32,247 nt of DNA. It comes from Paramuribaculum sp. Its GTDB lineage: Bacteria; Bacteroidota; Bacteroidia; Bacteroidales; Muribaculaceae. The position numbers and the translations under genes are program-made. The first letter of the stretch is position 1. The number at the start of each line of letters is the position of its first letter. This document shows positions 17,491 to 26,457 of the stretch, in pieces. Under the pieces are notes generated by a model that made no database searches, had not been told where the DNA came from, and was given only the letters and a program-made list of their open reading frames with translations. The stretch is taken from positions 1-32,247 of the forward strand of contig JAIDTT010000083.1 in the NCBI GenBank assembly GCA_029060545.1. Reading direction: 5' to 3'.

Positions 17491-17498
17491 TATATTTG
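17491..17498 (+). promoter_or_regulatory. -7 box of the P-type ATPase gene
   Basis: TATATTTG, exact match to TAnnTTTG, 30 nt before the ATG at 17529. The nearest TTTG (17473-17476) is only 14 bp away, so the -33 is poor. Confidence 0.55.
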
Positions 17499-17528
17499 CA
17501 CTCATTATATAAAATATAGAGTACAGCT

Positions 17529-20381
17529 ATGACGTCGGAAACCGAGCCCGCAAGAGGGCTGACAACGCAGGAGGCTGCGGAGAGCCGCCAGCGATATGGA
17601 GTTAATGTATTGAAGGAACCGGAGCATACGCCACGGTGGAAAGAATTTCTCCTGAAGTTTTCCGATCCGCTTATCCTTATACTGCTTGTGGCCGGCGCTC
17701 TGTCGGTGGGAATCGCCTTCTACGAATATTTCGGCCTCGGGCAGGGTTGGACTGTATTTTTTGAGCCAATCGGAATCTTTGTGGCGATATTGCTCGCCAC
17801 TGGTCTCGCCTTTATCTTCGAGCAGAAGGCCAACAAAGCATTCGCCATACTCAACCGCGTGAACGACGATGAGCCCGTGGAGGTGATGCGCGATGGAGCC
17901 GTGACCACGATTCCGCGTCGCGACGTAGTGGTGGGAGATATTGTGTATCTCACCCAGGGCTGTGAGATTCCTGCCGACGGGAAGCTGATAGAGGCGGTGA
18001 CTCTGAGCGTCGACGAGTCGTCGCTCACCGGAGAACCACTCTGCCACAAGACCACCGATCCGGCCCAATTCGATCCGGATGCCACTTATCCCTCCGACGC
18101 CGTGATGCGTGGTACCAAAGTGATGGACGGCCATGGCATAATGCGTGTCACTCTCGTGGGAGATGCTACGGAGATGGGCAAGGTGTTTGAGCAGGCGCGT
18201 ATCGACGACACTGTGAAGACGCCGCTCAACGAGCAGCTCGATGACCTGGCAAAACTGATTTCCAACGCAAGCTATATCTGCGGAGCTCTGATTATCGCAG
18301 CTCAGCTCGTACAATATCTCGGCTGGGGTCACTGGCAGTCGTGGATGATCATATTGCCCATCGCCATATTCTTCCGAATCGTGATGAAGAAGTTCCCATC
18401 TTGGGGTAAAGTAGCGTGTGTGATTACGATAGCGATAGCCTTCGCCGTATTTATCGCTATGGTGGCAGGTGCGTTTGTGATGCTCAATCCCGGCGCAGTA
18501 CCCGAGGCTTGGTCGGGACTTTTGAGCCATACGCTGCAGACTCTGATGGTGGCCGTGACCCTCATCGTGGTATCGGTGCCCGAAGGACTGCCGATGGCCG
18601 TGACCCTGTCACTGGCATTCTCTATGAGCCGTATGCTCAAGGCCAACAATCTTGTGCGCAAGCTCCACGCCTGCGAGACGATGGGGGCCGCCACGGTGAT
18701 ATGCACCGACAAGACCGGTACTCTCACCTGCAATCAGATGCGGGTAGAGCAGGTGCGATGGTTCGGCGATCTGCCGGAAGATATCATCCGCGAGGGTATA
18801 GCCGTGAACACCACCGCGCAGCTCGATCTGTCGGGCGACCGCGTGCAGGTGATCGGCAATCCTACCGAAGGCGCTCTGCTGCTCTGGCTTCGCGACTCCG
18901 GGTACGATTACAATGATCTGCGCGCCGGGGCCGCGACCATTGACGAACTTCCGTTCAATACCGAACGTAAGTATATGGCTACGTTGGTGGATTCAGCATC
19001 CGGCAGTCGGATACTCTATGTGAAGGGCGCACCGGAAATCGTATTCGACTTATGCACCTCTGAGACGATGGGTCGCTCCGATCTCGACACCCTCCTGCTC
19101 GAATATCAGAGCCGCGCCATGCGCACGCTTGGCTTCGCCTACAAGATTATCGCTCCCGACGAGCGACCGATAGCCGACGGTGCTTTGTGCTGCGACGGAC
19201 TTGAGTTTATAGGTGTTGCAGCTATATCCGATCCGGTCAGGGATGATGTGCCGGCGGCTGTAAAAGAGGTGACAGAGGCAGGGATAAAAGTGAAAATCGT
19301 GACAGGCGATACTCCCGGCACAGCCAAAGAGATCGGACGCCGCATAGGTCTGTGGACCGACGGCACTGATTCCGACGCCAATATCATCACCGGTACGGAG
19401 TTTGCGGCGATGTCCGATGCCGAACTGATCGAACGTGTCGACTCTCTTAAAATCATATCCCGAGCCCGCCCGATGGATAAGAAACGCCTGGTAGAAGCGC
19501 TGCAGAAGCGAGGCGAAGTCGTAGCCGTGACGGGCGACGGCACAAATGATGCTCCTGCTCTGAAGGCGGCTCAGGTAGGTCTGTCGATGGGCGACGGTAC
19601 ATCCGTGGCTAAAGAAGCGTCTGATATCACTATTATCGACAACTCATTCTCTTCGATTGGACGTGCTGTGATGTGGGGCCGGTCGCTCTACAAGAATATC
19701 CGCCGCTTCCTTCTCTTCCAGCTCACTGTCAATGTGGCCGCTTCACTCCTTGTGGTATGCGGATCTTTTATGGCTGCCGAGTCGCCGCTCACCGTCACCC
19801 AGATGCTGTGGGTCAACCTGATTATGGATACTTTCGGCGCAATGGCGCTTTCGTCGCTTCCTCCATCGGCATCGGTAATGCGCGATAAGCCGCGCAACCG
19901 CTTCGCTTCGATCCTGTCCGGGCCGATGCTCCGCGAAATGTTTGGCGTAGGCATCTTCTTCTTTGTGATCACGCTCGGTTTCTACTGGCTTTTCACTCAT
20001 GCCGATGTCACGTCCATACCCCAGATGCTTCATGCACGAATCGGCGCCCTCTCGCCCATGACCGGCTATGAAGCCACACTGCTCTTCTCGATATTCGTAT
20101 GGACTCACTTTTGGTACATGTTTGATGCCCGCTGCTTCGACACCCACCGGAGCGTGTTCAGAGTGAAGATGAGTGGAGCTTTTTGGACCATAGTGCTGAT
20201 AATCGTGGTCGGACAACTCTTCATTACCGAAGTGGCCTACACCTTCTTCAATGTGGAGCCGATGCTTCACACACTCTCCTGGAGCTTCAATCCCTCCGGA
20301 GCTATGGATCTGCTGATCATAGTGGTCGCCTCATCAGCCGTAATCTGGGTACGCGAGCTCTGGCACCTCCTCCACAGATAA
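17529..20381 (+). CDS. Calcium-translocating P-type ATPase (PMCA/P2B type)
   Basis: A 950-residue inner-membrane cation pump. Cation_ATPase_N region about 10-70 (TQEAAESRQRYGVNVL). The actuator domain has SLTGEP. The ion-binding helix M4 contains VSVPEGLPMAV. The phosphorylation motif is CTDKTGT with D394. The nucleotide-binding region has KGAPEIV, and the hinge motif is TGDGTNDAPALKAAQVGLSMG. The C-terminal six-helix region begins near WVNLIMDTFGAMALS. These features match calcium-translocating P-type ATPases of the plasma-membrane kind; calcium as substrate is a family-based inference. The gene is monocistronic and divergent from the porin gene. Confidence 0.93.
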   Translation: MTSETEPARGLTTQEAAESRQRYGVNVLKEPEHTPRWKEFLLKFSDPLILILLVAGALSVGIAFYEYFGLGQGWTVFFEPIGIFVAILLATGLAFIFEQKANKAFAILNRVNDDEPVEVMRDGAVTTIPRRDVVVGDIVYLTQGCEIPADGKLIEAVTLSVDESSLTGEPLCHKTTDPAQFDPDATYPSDAVMRGTKVMDGHGIMRVTLVGDATEMGKVFEQARIDDTVKTPLNEQLDDLAKLISNASYICGALIIAAQLVQYLGWGHWQSWMIILPIAIFFRIVMKKFPSWGKVACVITIAIAFAVFIAMVAGAFVMLNPGAVPEAWSGLLSHTLQTLMVAVTLIVVSVPEGLPMAVTLSLAFSMSRMLKANNLVRKLHACETMGAATVICTDKTGTLTCNQMRVEQVRWFGDLPEDIIREGIAVNTTAQLDLSGDRVQVIGNPTEGALLLWLRDSGYDYNDLRAGAATIDELPFNTERKYMATLVDSASGSRILYVKGAPEIVFDLCTSETMGRSDLDTLLLEYQSRAMRTLGFAYKIIAPDERPIADGALCCDGLEFIGVAAISDPVRDDVPAAVKEVTEAGIKVKIVTGDTPGTAKEIGRRIGLWTDGTDSDANIITGTEFAAMSDAELIERVDSLKIISRARPMDKKRLVEALQKRGEVVAVTGDGTNDAPALKAAQVGLSMGDGTSVAKEASDITIIDNSFSSIGRAVMWGRSLYKNIRRFLLFQLTVNVAASLLVVCGSFMAAESPLTVTQMLWVNLIMDTFGAMALSSLPPSASVMRDKPRNRFASILSGPMLREMFGVGIFFFVITLGFYWLFTHADVTSIPQMLHARIGALSPMTGYEATLLFSIFVWTHFWYMFDARCFDTHRSVFRVKMSGAFWTIVLIIVVGQLFITEVAYTFFNVEPMLHTLSWSFNPSGAMDLLIIVVASSAVIWVRELWHLLHR

Positions 20382-20404
20382 TATATACTACAAAACAATA
20401 GTCA

Positions 20405-21263
20405 TCATAGTCCGGCTACTAACTGTGAGCCCGTCATTATTTCCATTTTGGAGAATGCGAAGAGTTTCTTGCCAAGATCTTTCAGCGAAGCTCCGATATG
20501 ATATACATCTTCGTCAATTATCAGAAAACGATCGTGGGCTTTTGTGTATTTGTGGAGTGTTACACCCGGGTACTGCTCATTGTGTTTCTCTACATCCAAT
20601 TGAAGCTGTTTTGATACGTAATACACCAGGATGCCGTTTTGACAATTGTACAAGCACTGAATCATCAATGTAATTATCAATAACTATAATCCTGGTTTTA
20701 GCTTGCCGGATAAGATCGGCTATAATTATATAGGCGTCAAAGATTTGTCCATTAAATAAAATACCTTCCTTCGGTTGCAGAGACGACCGTACAAAGAAGT
20801 CTACTTTTCCATCCAGTTCGCGAAAATGTTGGTCATATTCAGAAAATCTCCTGTCTATTTTATCCTCAATCTGCATCATACGGTAATTTACTGAGTATCC
20901 ACGCAGCAAATATTCCTTCAATACGTTATTTGCCCATTGCCGAAATCTAATACCCCGAATGGTATTTACTCTGTATCCTACTGAGATAATAACGTCAAGA
21001 TTAAAGAACTCGAGTATACGGGTGACACTCCTATTCCCCTCCTGCCGAACTGTTCGGAATTTCCGAACAGTTGCTTCTTTGTCTAATTCACCGGACTCAA
21101 ATATACGTTTTAAATGTTCGCTGATATTCGCTTTGCTTGAGTTGAACAATTCAACTATCTGAGCTTGTGTCAGCCACACTGATTCATCCTCAACCCTTAC
21201 GTCAAGAGCAAGAGTGTGATCCGGCTGATAGAGTACTATTTCATTTGTTTTACTCTCTTTCAT
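20405..21263 (-). pseudogene. RhuM-family protein gene, frameshifted
   Basis: The first frame (20577-21263) encodes the N-terminal part of a RhuM/virulence-protein-like polypeptide: a KilA-N/ORF6N-like helix-turn-helix (VWLTQAQIVELFNSSKANIS) and the diagnostic TVRKFRTVRQEGNR and IISVGYRVNTIRGIRFRQWA. It runs into unrelated residues after SKRHPGV and stops. The rest of the family sequence (QLQLDVEKHN, KAHDRFLIIDEDVYHIGASL, DLGKKLFAFSKM) continues in another frame down to 20405. Compared with the spacing I recall for the family, about 20 nt are missing near 20615-20640. The gene is clearly more AT-rich than its neighbours, which suggests acquisition. A -7 box sits four bases before its ATG. Confidence 0.85.
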
Positions 21264-21267
21264 ATCG

Positions 21268-21275
21268 CAAAATTA
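21268..21275 (-). promoter_or_regulatory. -7 box of the rhuM pseudogene
   Basis: TAATTTTG on the minus strand; only 4 nt precede the ATG at 21263. A TTG (21298-21300) lies 22 bp upstream. Predicted leaderless. Confidence 0.55.
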
Positions 21276-21342
21276 CCCATCAATTATGATATGCTGTCAA
21301 CTGCTTTCTATTCACACCAAATTCATTGTACTCATTAATTGA

Positions 21343-23178
21343 TCATGAGCCGAGCGACTGCATGGCTACGAGGCGCGTGTAGAAGCCATTGAGCTTCATA
21401 AGCTCGTCGTGAGTGCCGCGCTCCACGATGCGACCTTCGTGCATCACGCATATCATCGATGCGTTTTTGATCGTGGAGAGACGATGGGCGATGACGAGGG
21501 TGGTACGGTTTTGCATAAGTCGTTCAAGAGCCTGCTGTACGAGATGTTCGCTTTCGGAATCGAGGGCAGATGTGGCTTCGTCGAGTATCAGGATGGGAGG
21601 ATTCTTGAGTATGGCACGCGCTATGGAGATACGCTGACGCTGACCGCCAGACAATCGGCAACCACGATCGCCGATATTGGTCTGATACCCCAGCTCGGAG
21701 GCCATGATGAAGTCGTGGGCATTGGCTATGCGCGCTGCCTGCTCCACCTGCTCAAGTGTCGCGTCCTGCACTCCGAAGGTGATATTGTTGTAAAATGTAT
21801 CGTTAAATAGGATCGCTTCCTGATTGACGTTGCCCATATATGAGCGCAGATCATGGACACGCATATCGCGTATGTCGATACCATCGATGGTGATGGAGCC
21901 GGAATCGATGTCGTAGAAGCGGGGCAGAAGGTCGGCCACGGTAGATTTGCCACTACCGCTCTGCCCTACGAGCGCCACTGTCTGGCCGGGCTCGATGACT
22001 ATGTTGATATCTCGTGCCACTGGCTGATCAGTCACATAGCTGAAGTTGACGTCGCGATATTCTACACGTCCCTTAAACTCCTTGATCTCTCGGGGCGATT
22101 CGGGATCGGTGATCGGGTTGCGGGCCTGCAGTATCTTGTCGACGCGCTCAAGCGAGGCAAGACCCTTCTGCACGGCATACATGGCGCGCGAGATATTTTT
22201 GGCCGGATTGATCATGCTGTAGAAGATCACAAGGAAGTAGATGAATGCCGGAGCATTGATGGTGGTGTTGCCGCTGAGTATCAGTGTGCCGCCAAACCAT
22301 AGCACTATGGCTATGGTGAGAGTGCCGAGAAATTCGCTCATTGGGTGGGCAAGCGACTGGCGACGAGCCACCTTGGCTGTAAGGCGGTAGAAAGCCTGGG
22401 TACCGCGGTGAAAACGGCTCTCCACCTTCTCCTCGGCATTGAAGGCCTTGATGATACGCAGACCACCGATGGTCTCTTCGATATTGCTCATGATTGAGCC
22501 CCATTGCTGCTGTGCCTCAAGCGAGGTACGCTTAAGGTGCTTGCCTATGCGCCCCATGGCGAAGCCGGCGATAGGGAGCAGCACGAGCACAAACAGCGTG
22601 AGCTGCCAACTCACCACGATCATCATGCCGAGGCAGGCGAGAATCATCACGGGATCCTGGAAGAGCATATCGATCGACGACATGATGGAAGTCTCGATCT
22701 CCTGCACATCGCCGCTCATCCGAGCCATCACGTCGCCCTTGCGCTCATTGGAGAAGAAGCCCATGGGGAGGCGCACCACCTTGTCATACATCTGATTGCG
22801 AAGATCGCGCACTATACCGCAGCGCATCGGTATGAGGAAGTAAGAACTAAGGTAGGCCGAACCGGTCTTCAGCGCTGTCATCACCACGAGTACGGCGCCG
22901 AGCAGGGCGAGCGTCACCGACTGGCCCCATTCGGTTATTGCCAGTTGGGTATAATAGTAGAAGTTGTTGACGGCCACATCTTTGAGCGAGCCATCGTTGA
23001 GCGACATATAGCTGTAGGTAGGCACATCCATCTGGAAGAGCATTTCCAGAATCGGTGCTATCATTGCAAAAGAGAAGAGGGTGAGCAGCGCGGCCAGTAC
23101 ATTGAAGAAGATGCCGAGTATGAGGTCGCGTTTATATCGGGGGGCGAAGCGTCGGAGCAGTTGCCAAAGTTGATGCAT
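21343..23178 (-). CDS. ABC exporter, MsbA-like (fused membrane and ATPase domains)
   Basis: A 611-residue half-transporter. Six transmembrane helices occupy about residues 1-330 (ABC_membrane), followed by an ATPase domain with Walker A GQSGSGKST (K411), signature LSGGQRQRISIARAI, Walker B ILILDEATSAL and the switch-histidine segment LVIAHRLSTI. It should act as a homodimer in the inner membrane. Its divergence from lpxB, a lipid A gene, makes lipid A flipping (MsbA role) plausible, but many half-size ABC exporters look alike and a peptide or drug exporter cannot be excluded. The first 80 residues contain an unusually long first periplasmic loop. Confidence 0.88.
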   Translation of the reverse strand: MHQLWQLLRRFAPRYKRDLILGIFFNVLAALLTLFSFAMIAPILEMLFQMDVPTYSYMSLNDGSLKDVAVNNFYYYTQLAITEWGQSVTLALLGAVLVVMTALKTGSAYLSSYFLIPMRCGIVRDLRNQMYDKVVRLPMGFFSNERKGDVMARMSGDVQEIETSIMSSIDMLFQDPVMILACLGMMIVVSWQLTLFVLVLLPIAGFAMGRIGKHLKRTSLEAQQQWGSIMSNIEETIGGLRIIKAFNAEEKVESRFHRGTQAFYRLTAKVARRQSLAHPMSEFLGTLTIAIVLWFGGTLILSGNTTINAPAFIYFLVIFYSMINPAKNISRAMYAVQKGLASLERVDKILQARNPITDPESPREIKEFKGRVEYRDVNFSYVTDQPVARDINIVIEPGQTVALVGQSGSGKSTVADLLPRFYDIDSGSITIDGIDIRDMRVHDLRSYMGNVNQEAILFNDTFYNNITFGVQDATLEQVEQAARIANAHDFIMASELGYQTNIGDRGCRLSGGQRQRISIARAILKNPPILILDEATSALDSESEHLVQQALERLMQNRTTLVIAHRLSTIKNASMICVMHEGRIVERGTHDELMKLNGFYTRLVAMQSLGS

Positions 23179-23225
23179 AGCGTAATTGAGCTAAAAATGA
23201 TTGGTAAAGGAGAATTGTACAGGTG

Positions 23226-23233
23226 CAAAATTA
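23226..23233 (-). promoter_or_regulatory. -7 box of the MsbA-like gene
   Basis: TAATTTTG on the minus strand, exact TAnnTTTG, 47 nt before the ATG. It lies back to back with the lpxB promoter. Confidence 0.55.
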
Positions 23234-23264
23234 GCAAAAATCGGCGGGATAGGGAAAATTTGCT

Positions 23265-23272
23265 TAACTTTG
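23265..23272 (+). promoter_or_regulatory. -7 box of lpxB
   Basis: TAACTTTG, exact match, only 4 nt before the ATG at 23277. Transcription would begin at or just inside the start codon. The -33 region is weak. Confidence 0.6.
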
Positions 23273-23276
23273 GGGC

Positions 23277-24407
23277 ATGAACTACTTCCTATCGGCCGGC
23301 GAGGCTTCGGGCGACCTCCATGCCGCGGCCTTGATCAAGGCCATAAAAGAGCTCGATGCGGATGCGCGTTTCACCTTTCTCGGAGGCGACCTTATGGCCG
23401 CCGAGGCCGGTCGTGAGCCGGTGGTCGACTACCGGCTCATGGCTTATATGGGTTTCAGCGAGGTGCTTCGTCATCTTCCCGACATCTTCGCCAATCTTCG
23501 CACGGCAAAATCCGCAATCGACAGTTCCAACGCAGATTGCCTGATCCTTGTCGACTATCCGAGCTTTAATCTAAAGCTGGCCAAGTATGCCCGCAAGCGC
23601 GGCATACCCGTATTCTACTTCATCGCTCCGAAGGTGTGGGCGTGGAAGGAGTGGCGTGTTAAAGCACTGCGCCGCAACGTATCCAAGATACTCAGCATCC
23701 TGCCCTTCGAAGTCGACTATTTCAGTCGCAAGGGCGTGGCCGTAGAGTATGTGGGGAATCCTTCGCAGGAGGAGATCGACGCTGTGGCTCGCCGACTGCG
23801 TGCCGACTCGGCAACCTTCCGCAGCCGCATGGGACTTGATGAGGGCAAGCCGCTCCTGGCTCTCGTGCCCGGAAGTCGTCGCGGCGAAATACGCAATAAT
23901 CTGCCGGTGATGGATGCCGTAGCACGCCGTCATCCCGATATGCAGCCCGTGATAGCGGGAGCACCCGCTATCGAAGCTGAATATTACAGGCAATACTCCG
24001 ATCTGCCCCTCGTGAGCGATGCCACCTTTGAGCTGATGGTCAATGCCGAGGCAGCTCTCGTCACCTCCGGTACGGCCACATTGGAGTGCGCGCTGGCCGG
24101 CACTCCGCAGGTGGTCTGCTATCGTGCCAATGGCAAGCGGCTGAGCTATAACATTATGAAGCATCTTATAAAGGTACCGTATGTATCTCTGCCCAACCTG
24201 ATAGCAGATGAGGAGGTGATACCGGAGATGCTCGTGCATCTATGCACGGTCGACTCTGTAGATGAGCGCCTCTCCGACATTCTTCCCGGTGCTCCCGGAC
24301 GTGAGCGTCAACTCGAAGGCTACGGGCGGATGCGCGCTCGCCTCGGATCGAATCATGCCGCTACTGCTGCAGCAAAAATAATTTACTCAACACTTACCCG
24401 AAAATGA
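23277..24407 (+). CDS. lpxB: Lipid-A-disaccharide synthase
   Basis: A 376-residue GT19 enzyme that joins UDP-diacylglucosamine to lipid X to make the lipid A disaccharide at the inner membrane. The N-terminus has the family start FLSAGEASGDLHAA; other motifs are FLGGDLMAA, the APKVWAWKEWR stretch, VPGSRRGEIRNNLP and SGTATLECALAGTPQVVCYR. Length is normal. The stop overlaps the next ATG as ATGA, so the phosphatase gene is translationally coupled. Divergent from the MsbA-like exporter. The -7 box is four bases from the ATG, suggesting a leaderless message. Confidence 0.96.
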   Translation: MNYFLSAGEASGDLHAAALIKAIKELDADARFTFLGGDLMAAEAGREPVVDYRLMAYMGFSEVLRHLPDIFANLRTAKSAIDSSNADCLILVDYPSFNLKLAKYARKRGIPVFYFIAPKVWAWKEWRVKALRRNVSKILSILPFEVDYFSRKGVAVEYVGNPSQEEIDAVARRLRADSATFRSRMGLDEGKPLLALVPGSRRGEIRNNLPVMDAVARRHPDMQPVIAGAPAIEAEYYRQYSDLPLVSDATFELMVNAEAALVTSGTATLECALAGTPQVVCYRANGKRLSYNIMKHLIKVPYVSLPNLIADEEVIPEMLVHLCTVDSVDERLSDILPGAPGRERQLEGYGRMRARLGSNHAATAAAKIIYSTLTRK

Positions 24408-24937
24408 ATCTGCTCGACTACAATCCCTCGCCGCGTATCGAGAGCCTCGCTCGCAGGCTCAAGGATCGCGACAGCATCTCCATACTATTTATATGCCTCG
24501 GTAATATCTGCCGTAGCCCGGCTGCCGATGCCATAATGCGCGATAAGGTGGCTGATCGGCCCGATTGCCGGATAGGCGAGATCGATTCAGCAGGAATAGG
24601 TTCGTGGCATGTGGGCGATCTCCCCGACGCGCGTATGCGTGCCCACGGACGCCAGCGCGGACTGAAAGTAAACCATGTGTGCCGTCAGGTACGTGAGTCG
24701 GACTTCGACCGCTTCGATATAATAATAGGTATGGACGAGGGCAACCTCCGAAATCTACATAAACTGGCCAAGACGCGCGAGGATGATGACAAGATATATG
24801 CCATGGCTGAATTTTTCTCACCCGGCTCCCGCTGGTATGAGGTGCCCGACCCTTACTATGATGGCGATGAGGGGTTTGAGACAGTGCTCGACCTTCTCGA
24901 AGAGGGTACACAAAATATCCTCGACACGTTGGGGTAA
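24404..24937 (+). CDS. Low-molecular-weight protein tyrosine phosphatase
   Basis: A 177-residue cytoplasmic phosphatase with the signature CX5R (C31 to R37, in FICLGNICRSPAAD) and the general-acid aspartate D149 in VPDPYYDGD. Compared with the usual 150-160 residue enzymes it has an N-terminal extension of about 25 residues before the first strand. In other bacteria such enzymes dephosphorylate tyrosine kinases of polysaccharide export or protein-arginine phosphates; no kinase is adjacent. The ATGA overlap with lpxB ties it to lipid A gene expression. Its stop codon is part of the next gene's -7 box. Confidence 0.92.
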   Translation: MNLLDYNPSPRIESLARRLKDRDSISILFICLGNICRSPAADAIMRDKVADRPDCRIGEIDSAGIGSWHVGDLPDARMRAHGRQRGLKVNHVCRQVRESDFDRFDIIIGMDEGNLRNLHKLAKTREDDDKIYAMAEFFSPGSRWYEVPDPYYDGDEGFETVLDLLEEGTQNILDTLG

Positions 24938-24942
24938 CTTTG
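24935..24942 (+). promoter_or_regulatory. -7 box of the FKBP gene, overlapping a stop codon
   Basis: TAACTTTG begins with the TAA stop of the phosphatase gene. It gives a leader of about 50 nt before the ATG at 25001. No -33 TTTG is seen. Confidence 0.5.
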
Positions 24943-25000
24943 TGGCACGAAATTTGTTAGTATATATAGAAACTAAAACGCAAATTATTAACCAAAATCA

Positions 25001-25585
25001 ATGAATATGGAAAAAATTGAACCCGGAAAATATGTAGAGCTCGGCTACGACCTCTATCAGGTAAACCCCGACGGTACCGAGACTCTGGTACACCAGACCG
25101 ATGTGAACGATCCCGAAAAACTCGTATTCGGTGTCACACCCGGTGTGATCGTACCTCTCGAAAAGGCCATCGAAGGTCTTGCCAAAGATGAGACTTTCGA
25201 CGTAAGCGTTAAAGCCGACGATGCTTTCGGTCCTGTAGATCCCGAGCAGGTAGCTACCCTGCCGAAGGATGTATTCCAGGTAGATGGCAAGTTTGACACC
25301 AATGTAGTAAAGCCCGGTGCCGTATTGCCTATGATGACTGCCGACGGTTACCGTATCAACGGTGTGGTGAAGGAAGTGACCGACAATGATGTCGTGATGG
25401 ACTTCAACCATCCTCTTGCCGGCAAGGATGTTCGTTTCCAAGGCAAGATTCTGCTTGTGCGCGACAGCACACCCGAAGATATCCAGCCTGTAGGTGGCTG
25501 CTGCGGATGTGATCATGATTCGTGTGGCGATTCGTGTGGCGAAGGCGGTTGCTGCGGCGACCACGAAGGTGGCTGCTGCAAGTAA
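25001..25585 (+). CDS. SlyD-like FKBP-type peptidyl-prolyl isomerase with metal-binding tail
   Basis: A 194-residue SlyD-type isomerase/chaperone. Residues about 1-65 and 125-155 form the split FKBP domain (FGVTPGVIVPLEKAIEGL; VVMDFNHPLAGKDVRFQGKI), with the insert-in-flap chaperone domain between (about 68-122). The last 30 residues are a metal-binding tail with nine cysteines and two histidines (GGCCGCDHDSC, GDSCGEGGCCGDH, GGCCK). In E. coli such a tail binds nickel and other metals for hydrogenase maturation or metal storage; here the metal is unknown. It has its own -7 box and a strong terminator. Confidence 0.92.
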   Translation: MNMEKIEPGKYVELGYDLYQVNPDGTETLVHQTDVNDPEKLVFGVTPGVIVPLEKAIEGLAKDETFDVSVKADDAFGPVDPEQVATLPKDVFQVDGKFDTNVVKPGAVLPMMTADGYRINGVVKEVTDNDVVMDFNHPLAGKDVRFQGKILLVRDSTPEDIQPVGGCCGCDHDSCGDSCGEGGCCGDHEGGCCK

Positions 25586-25615
25586 TCCACCTACAGCAAT
25601 AGTAAAACAAAACAG

Positions 25616-25654
25616 TAGAGGCGATGCCCGCGGGCACCGCCTCTATTATATATG
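25616..25654 (+). terminator. Terminator between convergent genes
   Basis: TAGAGGCG pairs with CGCCTCTA, and TGCCCG with CGGGCA inside, with one A/C mismatch (25616-25645). TTATATAT follows on the plus strand; on the minus strand ACTGTTTTGTTTTA follows, so it may serve both the FKBP gene and the membrane-protein gene. Confidence 0.75.
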
Positions 25655-25668
25655 TAAAGTAATGGGGA

Positions 25669-26316
25669 TTATACGTAGGGTTCACCAGCTACGCGGGGAG
25701 CGGGGCAGCCCTTCGATACATTATTCCAGCCCATGATGAGGAATATGAGACCTACGAGATTGCAGATACCACCGAGGAACGAAATGAAGGGAATTATGCC
25801 GAGCACTGCGCCTACGATAGCGAGGATAGCGTAAACCTTGAGCTGACCGGCACCGACCTTACCGACCTGAGGCAGAACGGCCGACTTGCTGTAGGAGTTG
25901 AAGCCAAGGAGCACCATCACAGCGGCTGCAATATTGAGCAGACCGCAGATTATAGTACCTACTACGGGGATAAAGGAGCAAATAAGTCCTACGAAGCCTA
26001 CGATAACGGAGTTGCGTACCATGGCGATAGCGTCGGCATCGGGCTTGTTGGTCTGCAGAGTGATAAACTTGGAAAGCTGAAGGAAATACCATACATAAGC
26101 GCCGAGTGCTACAAGAGCAAAGAGAAGAGCTACGATGCCCATGCCCCCTCCGGTGAAAAGAGCAAACATTGACACATCGCTGTTGCCCGACAGAATAGAG
26201 GCGGCTGCACTTACTGCAGCCAGACCGATGAATACACCCATCAGGAAGGTTGCTACAATCTGAGTAACGATAGCCCAAAGTATGGACTTAGCTGTTGAAT
26301 ACCACTGTTGTTCCAT
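25669..26316 (-). CDS. Small polytopic membrane protein, function unknown
   Basis: A 215-residue protein with about five hydrophobic segments (roughly 12-42, 52-82, 104-140, 155-175, 178-200) and few charged residues. It is Gly/Ala/Ile-rich with repeated GI-I-F/GLI patterns (VGLICSFIPVVGTIICGLLN and VGAVLGIIPFISFLGGICNL are similar to each other, hinting at an internal duplication). No family with known function is recognised. It is convergent with the FKBP gene and has a promoter with a leader of about 100 nt. Confidence 0.75.
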   Translation of the reverse strand: MEQQWYSTAKSILWAIVTQIVATFLMGVFIGLAAVSAAASILSGNSDVSMFALFTGGGMGIVALLFALVALGAYVWYFLQLSKFITLQTNKPDADAIAMVRNSVIVGFVGLICSFIPVVGTIICGLLNIAAAVMVLLGFNSYSKSAVLPQVGKVGAGQLKVYAILAIVGAVLGIIPFISFLGGICNLVGLIFLIMGWNNVSKGCPAPRVAGEPYV

Positions 26317-26395
26317 TTTGAATTTGGTTTGGAGTTAATAAGATGAATTATTGGTTGATTTAGTTTGAAATGATATTATCATCTTGAAATCACGC

Positions 26396-26410
26396 TCTCT
26401 AAGTAAGAGA
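26396..26410. repeat. Dyad element, left copy
   Basis: TCTCTAAGTAAGAGA, with 5-bp symmetric arms. The exact reverse complement is at 26571-26585. It lies just downstream of the predicted start of the membrane-protein transcript, so it would be in its leader as a small hairpin. Confidence 0.6.
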
Positions 26411-26425
26411 TAATGATATTACTCG

Positions 26426-26457
26426 CGAATATAGTTTATATTCTGCTAATGAGCAAA
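26426..26457 (-). promoter_or_regulatory. Promoter of the membrane-protein gene
   Basis: On the minus strand TTTG (26454-26457), 20 bp, TATATTCG (26426-26433; one mismatch to TAnnTTTG). Transcription would start near 26419. Confidence 0.5.
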
